Shown here piece by piece: positions 31,038-44,057 of a stretch of 64,000 nucleotides of DNA. The first letter of the stretch is position 1. Each line of letters begins with the position of its first letter. This DNA is from Rhodotorula mucilaginosa. Lineage: Eukaryota > Basidiomycota > Microbotryomycetes > Sporidiobolales > Sporidiobolaceae. The notes under the pieces were generated by a model that was not told where the DNA came from, did no database searches, and saw nothing but the letters and a program-made list of their open reading frames with translations. The stretch is from positions 1,299,338 to 1,363,337 of the forward strand of contig CP137870.1 in the NCBI GenBank assembly GCA_034406715.1, read 5' to 3'. Both the position numbers and the translations under genes were made by a program.

Positions 31038-34000
31038 TCAAACGACAAAAAGATCCCCTTCGCACGCCGCACACCACACCAAATCCCGCGACAACGGTAC
31101 CCTCTTTGTCCTCGTCCCGCCACTTTCGACAGCCGAGGACGGCCCGTCCCGCACCGGCGACAAAGGACCAGCCTTGTTCAGATCCGGAACGCCGTACTCG
31201 TCCTCCATGCGCGCCTTGAGGAGCGACAGACTCGCGTGCCGGACGTGCGAGTCGCGACCACCGTCACGACTCGTCCTATTCGCCGCCGTGGTTGATGGCT
31301 CAGGAGTAGTCGTGAAGCCGGACCGGGGAGGCATAGGCGTCACAGGAGCCGAGGCGGAGCCGGCCTTGATCGCCGACATGAGCGGCGGAGACCCGAGTGG
31401 CGTGAGCGGTTCGAGCTCGTTCTCCCCCTGAGCACTCGTTCCCGCGGCAGTCTGGTCGTCGTCGACGTGATATCCCGTCGCCGTGCCTTGCGAAGAAGTG
31501 TCCGAGACTTCGGAAACCGAAGGGAGGGTCGAAGCCGTGCGGCGGTGCGAGTGCCCACGCCTGGTCGGAGTGAGCGGCGGTCGAGACGGAACGCTCGAAG
31601 AGTCCATCGGGGCGACCGAACGATTCGCCGCACCGTTCCGAGGCGGAGAGAACAAGGGTGGCAGGGCGACCTCCTCCCGCGGGGACGAAGCAGCTTCCTC
31701 CTCCTCCTGCAACAGCCGGCGCGCCTTGGCCCGTTCCTGCGCCAGCGCGTCCATCATGCTCTCGACCTGGCTCTTCAGGTCCCCGTTCGCCTTGAGCATC
31801 TTGACGCGCGTCGACTCGAGGGTAAACACGTCCTGCTCGAGTTGGCGAATCTTGGCCTGCGCTTCCGAGATCTGCAACCGGAGCGAATCGCTCTCGTCCG
31901 AGTGATCGTCTCGCGAAGAAGCGTTCGCATCCAGAGCCGCTGCGGTCGTCGAGTCTGTCCACGCACGGAGGTGCTCCAGTTCGGTTTGGGCCTGGGCATG
32001 CAAGTCCCGGAGGTCGGCGAGAGCGCGGCTCGTCTCGGCAAAGCGTTCCCGCTGCGTCTCGAGTTCTTGCCGCAGCGCTTCGACCTCGATCTGGTCGCGT
32101 TCGGTTGCCGAAGGTCGGGACGAGGTATCTTCGAGCTCCGTCCGCAACGAAGAGAGTTCCTGCTCGAGGGCAGACTTGCTCGACGTCGCCTGCTCGGCCG
32201 CTTCGCGCGCTGTGGACAGGGCTTCTGCGAGCTCGCCCCGCTCCTGCTCGAGCTGGGCACGCGCGTCCGAGACGCTCTTGACTTCGGCGCGCAAGTCGTC
32301 AATCACCTTCTCGAGTTCCGTCACTTCGTCCTTGGTCGAATCCAGCTCGGCCATGGCCGCCGACAGGGTCGCAGACGTTTCCTCGACCTCGCCGCGGCAC
32401 GCCGCCAGTTCTTGCTCCGACGCCTGCTTGGCCGTTTCGACTTGACGCAACTCGGCGCGGAGGGCTTCCATCTCCTTTTGACGCGCATTGTCGGTGTCTT
32501 GCAGTGCGGCGAGGGACGCCTGCAAGGCTGCGACCTCGTCGGAAGACGTCGAAGCGGATGTCAAAGTCGAGAGCTCCTCGCGCAGCTTTTCCTCCGCCTG
32601 CTTGAGAGCTTCGTTGCTCTGCAGCAGCGAGTCGTGCGCAGTCGAAGCCCGTTCGAGATCGGCGCGAGCGGTGGCGAGTTCAGTTTCGAGAGTAGCGGTT
32701 TTGCCTGCGAGCAGCGTTCGGTTGTTAGCGCGCGAACTTCGTTTGGCGGGCATAGCTAATCAAGAGCGCACCGAGAGCTGCCGTCAGATCTGCTGATCGT
32801 GTTCGCAGTGCCTCCTCGAGCTCATCCGACCGAGCCTTCGAGGCCTCTGCGGTCGCTTCGGCTGACGAGTGCTGCGCCTGCAAAGCCGCCAATTCGGACC
32901 GAACGGCCTCGAGTTCCGTTCGGAGAGTGACGAGCTCGGCAGAGGTCGCTGCTGCTGGACCAGTGCGGTCGGCGTCGAGCCGAGTCTGCAGCTCGGTGTT
33001 GCGGCTCGCGTGTTCGGCCACCTTGGCGGACAAGGCCGCGAGGTCGTCTTCGAGCTCCTTCTCCTTCTTGGCACCGACATTGAGCAACCCTTCGAGGCGC
33101 AAGATCTCGGATTCGCGATCGTCGAGGTCTTTCTCGGCCGCTTCGAGCGAATGCTGCAGAGCCGTGGCGCGCGATTCCGACGCGGCGAGGACGTCTTTGA
33201 ACATCTGCAAGTCGCGTTCGAGCTCGCCGAGCCTGTAGTTGGTGCCGTTGGTCAAGGTCGGAGTGGACGAGCGAGACAATCCGGCGAGGGAAGAAGCGAT
33301 CGACGCGGGCAGGGCCGACCCGGCCTCGAGGCGTTTCCGCAAGTCGGCTTCGTCAAGGGAGGGAGTCGAAGCCCGCTCCAGCTTCTGCACTCGCGCCTCG
33401 AGTTCGGCGATTCGCTCGACGTCTTGCGGTGCAGAAGGAGGTGTCGCCGTCTTCTCTGCCTTGAGCGCTTCGAGTTCGGCTTCGGCCGACGACTTGGCCA
33501 GCTGTGCCCCCGAGAGCTCTTCCCGCACGCCGCTCAACTCCGTCTCGAGCTTAGATGCGTCAGCCCGGGCGGTTGCGACAGCGGCCTCGGAGGCAGTCGA
33601 CGCTTCTTCCAACTCCCGCTTGGCGGAAGTGAGATCGCCGTGGAGGGTGTCGCGCTCGGCGCGTACAGTCGCAAGTTCAACTTCCGCCGCTTCGAGCTCC
33701 GACCGCAGCCGTTCGGCTTCCTGCTGTGCCGCCGTAGCCTCGGCCTCCTTCGTTGACAAGTCGTCCTTGGCCGCTGCGAGTTCGCCCTCGACGACCTCGA
33801 CGCGCGTCCTGAGCTCCGCGAGCGCCCGTTCGGCCTCGTCTGCTCGAGAGCGGGCAGTCTCGACTTCTTGACGTTGCGCTTCGATTGCCGTAGCCAGTGC
33901 CTCGTTGTGCTCTCGCTCGGAGTCGGCATGCTTCGCTTCGTGTGTCGAGAGTGCCTCTCGGGCGGAAGCGAGTTGCGCCTCGGCAACCGCTGCACGCGCA

Positions 34001-36761
34001 GACGCGGTCTCGAGTTCCTGCTCGAGCTCGGCAGCGCGTTCGCGCTCGAGAGCGACTTGATCTTCGAGTTCGGCGCGGGCAGTCGCCAGCTCTTCGTCCT
34101 TGGCTCGAAGCGCTTCGGCTCGTTCCGTTTCGAGTTGCGACACCTGTTCTCGCAGGAGAGACAGGTCTGCCTCGCGGGCCTGCTTCGACTCTTCGAAGTC
34201 GGCGACGGCTGCCTCGAGCTCGGCGATCCGATTCGACGCGGCGATTTTGGAAGCGCGTTCGCTCGTCGCCTCGGCCAAAGTCGTCTCGAGCGACGCGGCG
34301 TGCTCGCGGGCTTTGTCGAGCTCGGCCTGGAGGGTGTCTTTCTCGTCAGAGAGCTGCGCGACTCTTGCGGTGAAGTTGTCGGCTTCCTTCCGAGTCGAAC
34401 TTTCCGCCTCGGCCAGTTGCGCTTCGAGGCGCGTGATCGTCGCTTGTCGCTCCTCGAGGTCGTTGCCGAGGCGAGCAACCGTCTCTTGTCGCTCCTCAAG
34501 GTCGTTACCGAGGCGGGTGATTGTCTCTTGTCGCTCTTCAAGATCGGAGACGAGACGGCTCGTCTCACCCCGGGCCGTTTCGATCTCCGCATTCGACTGC
34601 GCCAACCGGTCCTCCAGCTCCCCGACGGCGTTCGAGCGGGCAGTCTCGGCATCTTCCCGAAGTTGCTGCGATCGCGCCACTTCCTCGGCGAGCGCTCGGT
34701 CCTTCTCCTCCAGCGCGTCTCGCACCGTCGCCAATTCGCTCGTGAGAGCCTCGACCTCCTTTGCTCGGCTGCCCTCATCGGAGGCGAGGGCAGTCTCCTC
34801 CTTCGCTGCTGCGGCGGCGGCGCGGAGACTCTCCACTTCGCGTTCGATTTCGGTACGAGCTGCGCGCTCTCGCTCGAGGTCGTTGTTCTGCGAAGTCGCT
34901 TGCTGCTGCTGTTGTTGTTGTTCCCGCAGCTCCGCCTCGAGGTCGGCCACCCGCGCATCTGCGACCGCCCGACCTTTCCGCTCCGCCTCGAACTCCCTCT
35001 CGAGTTCAACAACCTTTGCCGCTCCTTGGCCCGACGCCGTTTCGACCTCCCGTTCCGCCCTCTCCGCACGAGCTTTCCACTCGGCACACTCGTCCCCCAG
35101 GCGTACTAGCTCGGCGCGCGCGGTCTCGGCAGCTTTGCGAGCCGCTTCGATTTCGGACGCGAGCGAGTCGGCTTCGGTCTCCTTGGCGGCGAGTCGGGCG
35201 TTTACCTCTTGGAGGGCCTCTCGCGCCAGTCCGACTCCTCGTTCCTGCACACACGGGAGACGGGCGCTGTTAGCTGCTTTCCTTTTTCTTTCCTGCGCCA
35301 AAAGAGCGGAAAGGAGGAGGAGGAAAATCGACTGCGAAAAACTCACGAGGCTCAGAATCCGCTCGCGACTCTCTTCCGCTTGGTCCCTCAACCCCTCCGC
35401 CTCCGCCTCCTGCTCCTCTATCCGGACCCTCAACCCCTCCACTTCCCTTGGATCGGCCGTCTCGGCCAACTGGCCCTCCAAAGTTCGGACGTGGTCGAGT
35501 AGCGAATTTCGCTCAGCCGCCAGTTGTTCGACTTGTGCCGAGAGGTGCGGGTGCGAAGTGTCAAGAGAGGCAGCTGGGGCGCGCGCTTTCTCGAGTTCGG
35601 TGCGGTCCGAAGAGGTCGTCTCGTCCGCGGGCGCGGATCCCGAAGTCTTGAACGCTGCGGATGACGTGGGCTCGGAAGAGGAGGCCGCGGGTCCCGTATC
35701 GGCGAAGCGAGCCAGCCTCGTCGCAGGTGATTGATTTTGTCCCTCTTGATCCTGATCTGCCCGTCCGTGCTGATAGGACCGAGAAGACCCGCCGGTCGAC
35801 ATTCCCGCTGCCATCTCCGTTCGCCCATTCGGCGACGCTTGCCGCCCATTCGGCAAAGAGGCACTTGATCCTGCCGCCATGCCTCCGAAGAAGTGCGCCG
35901 CACTGGACAAGAAGAAGGACGACGACGATGGGGTCGACGAACGGGAAGACGGCGACGCCCCGGCGGCGGTGGGGGGCGAAACGGCGTCGGACCGCGACGG
36001 CGGCGGCGGCGCCGTGGCGGGGGCAGTCGTTGCGGAAGAATGGGAAGGAGGAGAGTGAGGCGGGCTCGATATCCGTGCCGAAATGGAAGTTGCGTCAAGA
36101 GGCGAGAACGTTCGAGTCGGAGGCGAAGTGGGACGCTCGTCCGGAGCTGAAACAGCCTCGTCCAGCGGCGTCGACGAGGACGGGGAGGCTGCTCCAGCCG
36201 TCGCAATGTTCGCAGTCTCTGCTGTTGCTATTGTCGACGGATGTGGTGTTGCGGCAGACCCAGCGGCACTTGTGGTGGAAGCGACGGGCGAGGGAGAGGC
36301 AGCAGCTCCACGACTCGCTTCCCTTCGCGATTCAAGGATACGCGCGATCGCAGGTGGAGGCGGAGGCGATGCTAGTCGATCGGCCGCATCATTTGGTGGC
36401 GGCGAAGAGACGGGGAACGGAGGCGGCGAAGACATGAGGGAACGAGGTGTCGTTGTCGTCGACGGGGTGCTGTTTCCGGAAATGCCGGGACTGGACAGGC
36501 CGGCGGCTTTTTTCTGGGCCTGAAATTTTCGAAGCTGTTGGCGAAAGTACGGTCAGTGAAAAGCACGTCGCAGAGGAGAGAGCCCGCGTCCACGTCGGAG
36601 GAGGTGGGGAGGGAGGAAGGCAAGTGAACCTTGTCTTTCGCCCTCGCCGCCTTTGCTGCGCGTTCTTGCGCGGCTGTTGCGGTGTATTCGGCGTCAGTAT
36701 CCCTGCCGGCGTCTATCCCGAAGAAGCGAGAGCAGGGTGTGGACCGACCTGGGTCCTGCAT
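31038..36761 (-). CDS. Golgin-like long coiled-coil protein, ~1,819 residues
   Basis: Exons 36761-36630, 36534-35347, 35244-32772 and 32704-31038 join in phase. The first exon and the start of the second encode QERAAKAARAKDK and LRKFQAQKKAAG, a basic helix like the N-terminus of golgins such as GM130. Residues ~75-350 are Ser/Pro-rich and disordered. From ~370 to ~1,570 the protein is an almost unbroken Ala/Glu/Arg/Leu coiled coil with heptads, including a three-fold 14-residue repeat. The last ~200 residues are Ser/Thr/Pro-rich and end in SRDLVWCAACEGDLFVV; no GRIP domain is visible. By analogy a Golgi tether, but Uso1-like or spindle-pole proteins are also possible. Starting at 36435 would lose the N-terminal helix. 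An in-frame 102-nt intron (35346-35245) is removed. Confidence 0.75.
34430..34550 (-). repeat. 42-bp tandem repeat, three units, in coiled coil
   Basis: Encodes DLEERQETITRLGN, DLEERQETVARLGN and DLEERQATITRLEA. The 14-residue period equals two heptads, so the duplication keeps the coiled-coil register. Confidence 0.9.
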
Positions 36762-37140
36762 GACGAGCCGAAGCAGAGGGAGAGAGGAGCTCTCGGTGGA
36801 GCGTGAGGCAGCGCGTTTCGTTCGCCCGTCCGCTGCGTCTCGCACGGCCGAGCTCCTGCGCTTCACAGCTTGCTACAGCGGGCGAGTGAGAGTGGAAGAC
36901 GCGTGCAAAGAGAGCGAAAAACGCGATGTCATTTTCGTCGGCAGAATGGCGACGTCGCTGTTCATCTGGACAGCTCGAAGCGGGAAATCGGCCTACATTA
37001 CCGGTCCAGCTGCCGCGTGTATACCTTGTGTCAGGTCGTTAGCTTTATCCCCGCGGAGGCCGATCGCCCCATTCGAGGTGCTTCCGCGCGAAAAAGTCGG
37101 CTCAGCTTGATCAACCCGTACACTCGCCGAACTGCAAGCA
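36762..37140. other. Divergent promoter, golgin-like / TRM11
   Basis: 379 bases between divergent starts. No recognisable element seen. Confidence 0.5.
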
Positions 37141-39444
37141 ATGGAGGGAGAACGGCAGATCGGTCTTGCTGCGGGCCATCGGCTGTACATCCTGTTCGGC
37201 GTCCAGGGCCCGCTCGAAGAGTTCCGCCTCCCCGAGATTGAATCCGTCGCGAAACTGTTCAACATCCAGTACAGCTGGCCAGTCGAGCCAGACCATACGG
37301 TAAGTACCACGGTCACTGGAACAAGAGTAGGTGCCGCGGAGCTGACCCAGCTTGACCCAACCAGCGCCCGTACACTTTGATCGGACTCGAGGACGACCAA
37401 GCGGCAAAGAAACTCGGCTCGAGGCTCGTCAGCGTCAAGCACGTCTGGCAGTACTGGGCCAGCGCAGACACGTACGAGCAGATCCACGAGATCGTCAAGG
37501 GAGATGCGTGCCGCCAAGAATGGGTCCGTACCCGCCCCCTCTTCAGACCTGAGAAGGCTGCCGCTCGACATGCCCACTGACTCGCATAGTACCATGAACC
37601 CGACAGGAACCCTACGCGCACGACGACCAGTGCACCTGGAAGTTCACGACGGCGGGCCACAACCGCACGCTCGCGCTCCCGCAGCAAGTCGCGCGCATCA
37701 ACCGCTTCAGCTACATGGCCTTTCGCGGCCCGATCGACCTCAAACGACCCATGCTCGAAGTCGGCTTGTTTGAAGAGTACGACGAGAACAAGCAGTGGGG
37801 GGAAAAAGTCCGAGAGGCGCGGCGAAAAGTGCTTGGAGAGGAGACGACCGGGGCGAGCGAAGACGGCGCCAGCGAGCCGAGCGCGCCCAAGTTGCACAAG
37901 GACAAGGGCAAGGAGAAGCTGATTGAGAGTGGGCTGATTGACGAGAACGAGAGCCTGAGGAGCGTCTGGCTCGCACGCAAAGTGAGTACACCGGATCGGC
38001 GTGGCTTCATCCGACCCGGACCACCTTGCCTAAATTCCTTCCCATGCGCCCACGGCTTTTCTGACGCCCTCCACACAGATCTGCGATACGTCCCGCCACC
38101 TGATCGATGTCTTTGACCTCAAGAAGCGCGCCTACATCGGCACCACCTCGATGGAGTCGGAAGCGTCCCTCCTCATGGCGAACCAGGCCCTCGCCAACCC
38201 GGGCAAGTGGATCTACGACCCCTTTGCCGGGACGGGCAGCTTGCTCTTGACTGCTTCGGCGTTCGGCGCGTGCACGTTCGGGAGCGATATCGACGGGAGG
38301 CAGATCCGCGGAAAGAGTTGCGTTTTCTCGTTCTCGGCGTCCTTGCTCTCCCTCGCGCAACGCTTGGTGGTGTTCTCTATTTACCTCGTCACTGACGTGA
38401 TGTGCTACCGTTTCCGTACGACAGAAACTGGCATCCGGCACTCGGCCGAGCAGTACGGCGTGTGGAACCGCATTCTGGACTGTTACACCTTTGATATGAC
38501 GGTTCGCCCCCCTCCCCTTTTTACACACCTTCGCTTCGAGAATTCTGACAGCTGAAGATGGCGTGTTGCACCCCCCGGGGCATTCAGCAACATCCTTGGC
38601 GGACCGGCGAACTGTTTGACGCCATCGTGACAGATCGTAAGTCGCTGCTGCCTTGTTCTCTGCCGCGCAGTTCGGCAACAGCCCCGCATCCCTCTTCTGA
38701 CGGAACGTTGACGATGTTTACCTCGACCTCCGAATGACTGCTTCGACAGCTCCCTATGGCGTGCGAGCGGGCGCGAAGCGGTTAGGTCGCGAGGAGGGCG
38801 AACGCGAGGTGCTCCCGCAGATCATTGCCGGTCGCGAACACGAGGGCTACCACCATCAGTGCGTTCCCGATTTCCTTCTTGCATCTCGGGTCTCAGGCGT
38901 ACAATGTCTGACTGGGACCCCTTGCCGCTCTAGATTCCACGACTATGTCCCTCCCTCGGTCGGTTGGCCAATGGAAGAAGTCATCTCGACCCTGATCACC
39001 TACGCCCTCTACCTCTTACGCCCGGGCGGCCGGCTCGTCTTCTTCCTCCCAACCGACTCGGCCGTGTACGAAGACGTCGACATCCCCGTCGTTCCCGGTC
39101 TGAAGACGATCAGCAACTCGCCTCAGCAGTTTGGGAAATGGGCGAGGAGGCTGATCACCATGGAGAAGACGACCGAGACGGAAGGCGAGTGGAGGAAGGC
39201 GCTGGAAGGGTTGGATCGGGGGATTCGGAGAGCGGGGGCAAAGAGTACGTGGGAGCGAGAACGGGAAGCGCAGCAACAGCAGCAGCAGAAGGAGGACGAC
39301 GAGGAGGAGGCGGAGCGGCGAAGAAGACCCGGGCATGCAGACTTTAGTGTCCGGTACCAGGAAGGGTTCCGGCAGGTCAAAGAAGGGATCAAGAACCTGC
39401 TTCTCAGCGGAGGGGACCAGAGCCAGCCCGTAGCTAAAGAGTGA
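37141..39444 (+). CDS. TRM11: tRNA (guanine-N2-)-methyltransferase TRM11
   Basis: Catalytic subunit (with Trm112) that makes m2G10 in tRNAs. Eight exons: 37141-37299, 37365-37523, 37607-37981, 38079-38316, 38425-38501, 38588-38636, 38750-38858, 38934-39444; 558 residues. The N-terminal half is THUMP-related (RLYILFGVQGPLEEFRLPEI, SVKHVWQYWASADTYEQIHE). The methyltransferase half has DPFAGTGSLLLTASAFGA (about 277-294, AdoMet loop), SDIDGRQ, and the catalytic DPPYGVRAG (about 352-360), followed by LRPGGRLVFFLPTDS. The C-terminus has a Gln-rich acidic insert (about 39270-39320). The donor GTCCGT of intron 2 is weak but in phase. Confidence 0.95.
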
Positions 39445-39981
39445 ACCTCGAAATTTTGCTCCTCGCATTTCGGGCTTGCCTTTTCTGTGCGGGATCAATC
39501 CGGCGCGCCGAGGCACACTGGCGCGAGCGCGCGTGAGAGAGCCGTTCACGATCTTCGAAGATGGCTAGCGGGGACAGTGCTACATTCGGGATTGGAGGGT
39601 CTACTCGGAGCAAAACGCGCGACATGAGGGGGTGATTTGAGAGGTGAAGGTATTCATACAGACGGTTCATAAGGCGCTTGTGAATGTCTTTGTTTGTTCA
39701 ACACGAGGCGGGCATGCGGATACAGGTGGCGGGGGTAGGCGAAAAAACATGGCGGCAAGAGGTTGATGTTACGATCGCCGAGGGCATTTGTTTCAGGAGG
39801 AGGTCGCCCGCCGAATAGTCGCAGGTAGTAGGAATCGTTCCAGGTCGTCAAAAAAGCCGAGGCAGAGTCGGGGTGCGAGGAGAAAGGGACCGCAGAGAAT
39901 CCGCTCGTTGTCGTTCTCGGAGGGAGGGAACTCACTTCGTCCGTCCCCACCCCCGCCCCCGCAAGAACAAAGCGAATCGCC
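39445..39981. other. Convergent intergenic region TRM11 / PalI
   Basis: 537 bases between two 3' ends; should hold both polyadenylation regions. No repeat or RNA gene recognised. Confidence 0.5.
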
Positions 39982-42142
39982 TTAATATCGCATCGGGGCA
40001 CCGTACATATCTGTCGAAGAAGGTTGAGGCGGTTCGTAGTTGTACGTCGCTTCCGGAGGAGGGGGATACGCCTGCTGCTGCTGCTGCTGCGAGGGCGTTG
40101 CTGCCGGATAGCCATAATCGTCCAGACTACCGTCGTTTCTTCGGTACGGCAAGACGGGAGGTTCTCCGCGCTGCTGCTGCTGCGGCTGTTGTTGTTGCGG
40201 CAGAGGTGGGTACGACGCAGATCCGTAACCGACCGGCGTCGTGGGCGATCTCGGACCGACATTCGGACCCGTCGACGGGACGCGCGGGCCGACTAACCTC
40301 GTCGGCGAAGTCGGCAGCTGCTGTCCTTGTTCAGCGCCGTCGTGATCGTGCTGCTGCTGCTGCTGTTGACTCGGCGTGTAGTACGGATTCGCGGAGTACG
40401 TGTCGGTAGGGTACTGATACTCGTCCGCACCGCCGCCGCCGTTGCCGCCGCTGGTATAGCCACCGTCGTGCATTCCCGAGAACGGCTCGACAGCGTAATC
40501 GTGACCGTAATAGTCCGCCGTTCCTCCTCCTTGGCCTGCCGCCGCTGTGGAATCCAGCAAGTGGAGGTCCTCCCTCGTCGCATGGCCGCGCTGAGCTCTC
40601 GCTTCCGCAGCCAGTCGAGCGCCCGCTCCCGCACCTGCTCCTGCTCCTGCTCCTGCTCCGACCATGGCGCCGCCGTATCCGGTCCCCGTGTCTTCCGCCG
40701 GGCTCGCAAATCGCAATTGCTGCTGATTCCGCCGAGTCGGCGACGTGGGCTGCTGCTGCTGCTGCGCCGGCTGGTAGTTGCCATACCCGCTGTTGTTGTA
40801 CCCGCCGTCGTAGCCCGAGTAGCCGCCCATGACAGCGGCACCGCCCGAAGGCGGCGAAGGTGGCAGGTACTGCCCCCGCGCGTTGGCATTCCGCGGATTC
40901 AACGGCATCTGCTCGACGCCCTTCTCGTACTCGTCCTGATGGTCATACTCGGCGAACGCTGGCAAATTGTTCTGTTCCGACGACGAGGCGGCGGCGAGTC
41001 GAGCGTTGGCGGCGTACGCGTCTTGGCGCATCTTGCCGCCATAGTCGGCGTCGACTTGAGGGCGGTACAAGTCCGAGACTTGTTTCTCGTGGCGCTGGCG
41101 ACGGAAGATGCAGGCACCACACTGTCAAACCGGGTGGCGGGGGTGAGTTCCGGGAAAAGAGCACAATTGGCTGGGGAGGAGATGGCGAGAAGACGCACGC
41201 CGAAAAAGAAGCCCGAGGTCAGAAGGAGAATCATGGCTGCGAGCGTCATCCAGACGGCCTGCGAGGGAATACTCTGCTGAGCGAACGTATATCGACCGGA
41301 GAGAGAAAGAAAGGCAGCGGACATTCCCGAGCGAGGCCGATTCTCCACTCGCGGCGCTCTCGATGCGGTTCTTGGCGATCAAAAAGACGACAATGTCAAA
41401 CACGAACGCGAGCAAGGCGACGGTGGCGGCGAGCGAGGCGATGCAGGTCGTGAAGCAGGTGGCGCCGAAGCCGCGCAGGTGGGCGACGAGGCCCATGAGG
41501 GTCGAGAGGCCGGCGAGGGCGGCCGCGATCGGGTGCAGGATCAAGAGGTAGGTGACCTGGAGGGGAGTGAGTGCGTTAGTTGTCTCTGTGGTTACTCGTG
41601 GCTTGACGTGCGGCCCTGGCACGACAAGCGTGTCGGACGCACCCATTTCAGGACGGCGTTTGAGACGCCTGCGATGCTGCCATTCTCGCCAAAGAGTTTA
41701 AGGATGTCTGTACGAAGGTCGAGTCAATTCTTCTGAGGCTGGTGCCTCTTTTCCGCAGACTGGAAGAGCGCACCGAGGTTGTAGCCGAGTGTGGAAGGGG
41801 TGCAGTTGTCGCCGATACAGTAGCCCCAGCAGCCGAGGGTGACGGTCCCCTTGATGTCGATTCCTTGTACGTCTGCGGCGATGTTGGCCTTGAGGAAGTA
41901 GATGGATTTGGTGATCGGGACCGAGACCGACACGAGCACGAGGAGCTGTTGCGGGGCGAGGCACGCGTGTCAGCCGGGGTTCTGAGCGGGCGTGTCAGAG
42001 CCCTCCGGAGGCAGAGACTGACCACAGTGGCTGCGAGGACGACGATTGTGCCTGTACGAGTCGAGGGGGGTCAGTCCAACGTCGGCGCGGGAGTGAAGAG
42101 CAGCAGCTGACCTGGTGTAGCAGGTTTGCATCCAAACGCCAT
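39982..42142 (-). CDS. RIM9: PalI/Rim9-family pH-signalling membrane protein
   Basis: SUR7/PalI-type four-span plasma membrane protein; Rim9/PalI helps the Rim21/PalH alkaline pH sensor in fungi. Seven exons: 42142-42112, 42051-42023, 41945-41774, 41707-41643, 41556-41323, 41258-41199, 41121-39982; 576 residues. Span 1 follows MAFGCKPATPG; the extracellular loop has the family CWGYC motif (LGCWGYCIGDNCT); spans 2-4 are YLLILHPIAAALAGLSTLMG, SLAATVALLAFVFDIVVFLI and AVWMTLAAMILLLTSGFFFG. The cytoplasmic tail (~380 residues) is Gly/Tyr/Gln/Pro-rich with several CAG-encoded Gln runs, typical of PalI. Two 5' exons are only 29-31 nt. Divergent from the EEP gene (223 bp apart). Confidence 0.9.
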
Positions 42143-42365
42143 CTCTGCCCAGCTTTGCGTGCGTGTGCGTGCGTAAGTTATAGACTCGCTGCTGCAGCAG
42201 AATGGGAAGATGAAACGGGCGAGGTGCAGATCTGCACGCGAGGCGAGTGAGTGCACAGCCTCCCCCACCGAGTGACACGTCAGCTCAGCCCGCAGCGCTT
42301 TCACTCGCTGCTGTGAGCGGATCCTTGAGCGGTCTACCTTGCGCTCGCTCGCACCTGGTTGCCCG

Positions 42366-44057
42366 ATGCTCTCGCGGTGGACGAGCGTCGTCGCTGCTCT
42401 CGCCCTCGCGCTCCTCTCGTCCCCACCTGCCGTCGTCGCCGTTCAAGCCGCCCCGCAAGACGGCGAGACTCGGTCATCATCGCACGTCGCTCCAGCGCTG
42501 CTACATTCGCATACTATACTGCACGGCCGAGCACTCGCAATGCAATACCCGTTAATTCAAACTCAGGGCGAGACTGCTGCTCCTGCTCGGGCATCACGGC
42601 GACCGCGACTCCGCGTCGGCAGCCTCAACATCCGCTACGACGTCCACTCGCGCCACCCTCTCCTCAAACCCGCCACCGACTTGCTCCGCCTCCACCGCAC
42701 GTGGGGCGAACAACGCTGGGACCGCCGCAGGGACCAGCTCGTCGACCAGGTCTTGTTCCACGAGTTGGACGTAGTCGGATTCCAGGAAGTCCTCCACCAC
42801 CAGCTCGGGGACCTCGCCCAGCTCCTTGGAGGCGAGGATCAAGAAGAAGGGTGGGGTCATGTTGGCGTCGGACGAGACGACGGCAAACACGCGGGCGAAG
42901 CCGTGCCTATCTTCTATCGAAAGTGCGTCCCACCCTCCTCTCGTCTGTCCGGTAATGGGCAATCCCCGAGACTGATCCACCAAAAGCTTGCGCGTCACAG
43001 ATCCCGACTCGAACTCATTTCGGTCTCGCACCGCTGGCTCTCGCCGACGCCGTCCGAGCCCGGCTCGAAAGGCTGGGACGCCGGCCAACCGCGCATGATC
43101 ACCTTTGCCCATTTCCGCGACCTCGACCTCGCGCCGGAGGAGGAGGAGGATGAAACCCCGTCTCGTCGGAGCGCAACGCGGACCGACTTGATCGTCGCCA
43201 ACACGCATTGGGACGACCGCGGCCTCCTGGCGAGGGAGAAGAGCGCCGAGTTGATCTTGGGACTCGTACGCGAGCAGGTCGACGACGCCCTCGCGCGACG
43301 ACAACAAGGGGGAGTCCCCTCCTCCGAGCAACAGAGCGCCGACGCCAGACAGGAAGAACCGCTCGTGGTGTTGCTCGGGGACTTGAACTCGCCGGCGGAA
43401 GAAGCGGGCTACCAAGTCCTGACGGGGCGGCGGTACCTCGACGCAGCAGTAGCGGACCCTGGCGCCGAAGTTCCGACAGGCTCGGCTTCGACCACGACGG
43501 CGACGAACTCTCAGCCGCGGAGCTTTTTCGACGCGCGGCACGAGCTCGTTGTTCGGAGGAGGAGCAGTCACAGCCGCGCTGCAGCTGCACCAGAGTCTAG
43601 GTCTCATTTGGCAGATAGTACCACCCATGCACCTGCGGGTGGGACCATGGCCCGGTGCGTCCAGCTCCGTTTTCCCTCGGCGCTTCCTCCTTCCCTTTTT
43701 CCCAGCCGCGTCTAAAAAAGACTCCTCACACTGACCCCGATCTCGTTGTCATTTCTCTCATTTCATCACCGTAGCCGCTATGGACCCTTGAACACCTATA
43801 CCGGCTTTGAACCGTCCGACGTCCCGAAAGTGATTGATTTCATCCTCCCGTACGCCAACTCGGCCTTCTCTCCACTCGCCACTACCACCACCACCTCCTC
43901 ATCCCGGAGGTGGAAATGGTCCGTGACGCGGTATGGCGTCGTTCAGAATTTCTTTGAAGACGTGGGAGGGAGGCGTGGGACGAGCGAGGAGGAGAAGGAC
44001 GATGCGATGATTCTGAGCGATCATCGGTTGGTGGTGGTCGGCTTTGAGCGGCAATGA
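42366..44057 (+). CDS. Secreted endonuclease/exonuclease/phosphatase-family protein
   Basis: Metal-dependent phosphodiesterase of the DNase I-like EEP superfamily; the substrate cannot be told from sequence. Exons 42366-42922, 43001-43654 and 43775-44057 give 497 residues. MLSRWTSVVAALALALLSS is a likely signal peptide, so the protein is probably secreted or in the secretory pathway. EEP motifs in order: SLNIRYD (Asn), VVGFQEVL (catalytic Glu), DLIVANTHWDDRG (His), VVLLGDLNSP (Asp-x-Asn), NTYTGFEP and LSDHRLVV (terminal Asp-His). Two Ser/Thr/Arg-rich inserts lie before and within the last third. Earlier non-ATG starts were ignored. Confidence 0.88.

Noticed and set aside
35245-35346. Keeping the in-frame 102-nt segment as coding in the golgin-like gene
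   Set aside because: It starts GTGAGT, ends GCAG and encodes a hydrophobic Phe/Leu run that breaks the coiled coil, so it is an intron.
34100-35734. Long plus-strand frames (up to 544 codons) opposite the coiled-coil gene
   Set aside because: They mirror the codon bias of the minus-strand heptads (Ser/Arg/Ala-rich output); shadows of the real gene.
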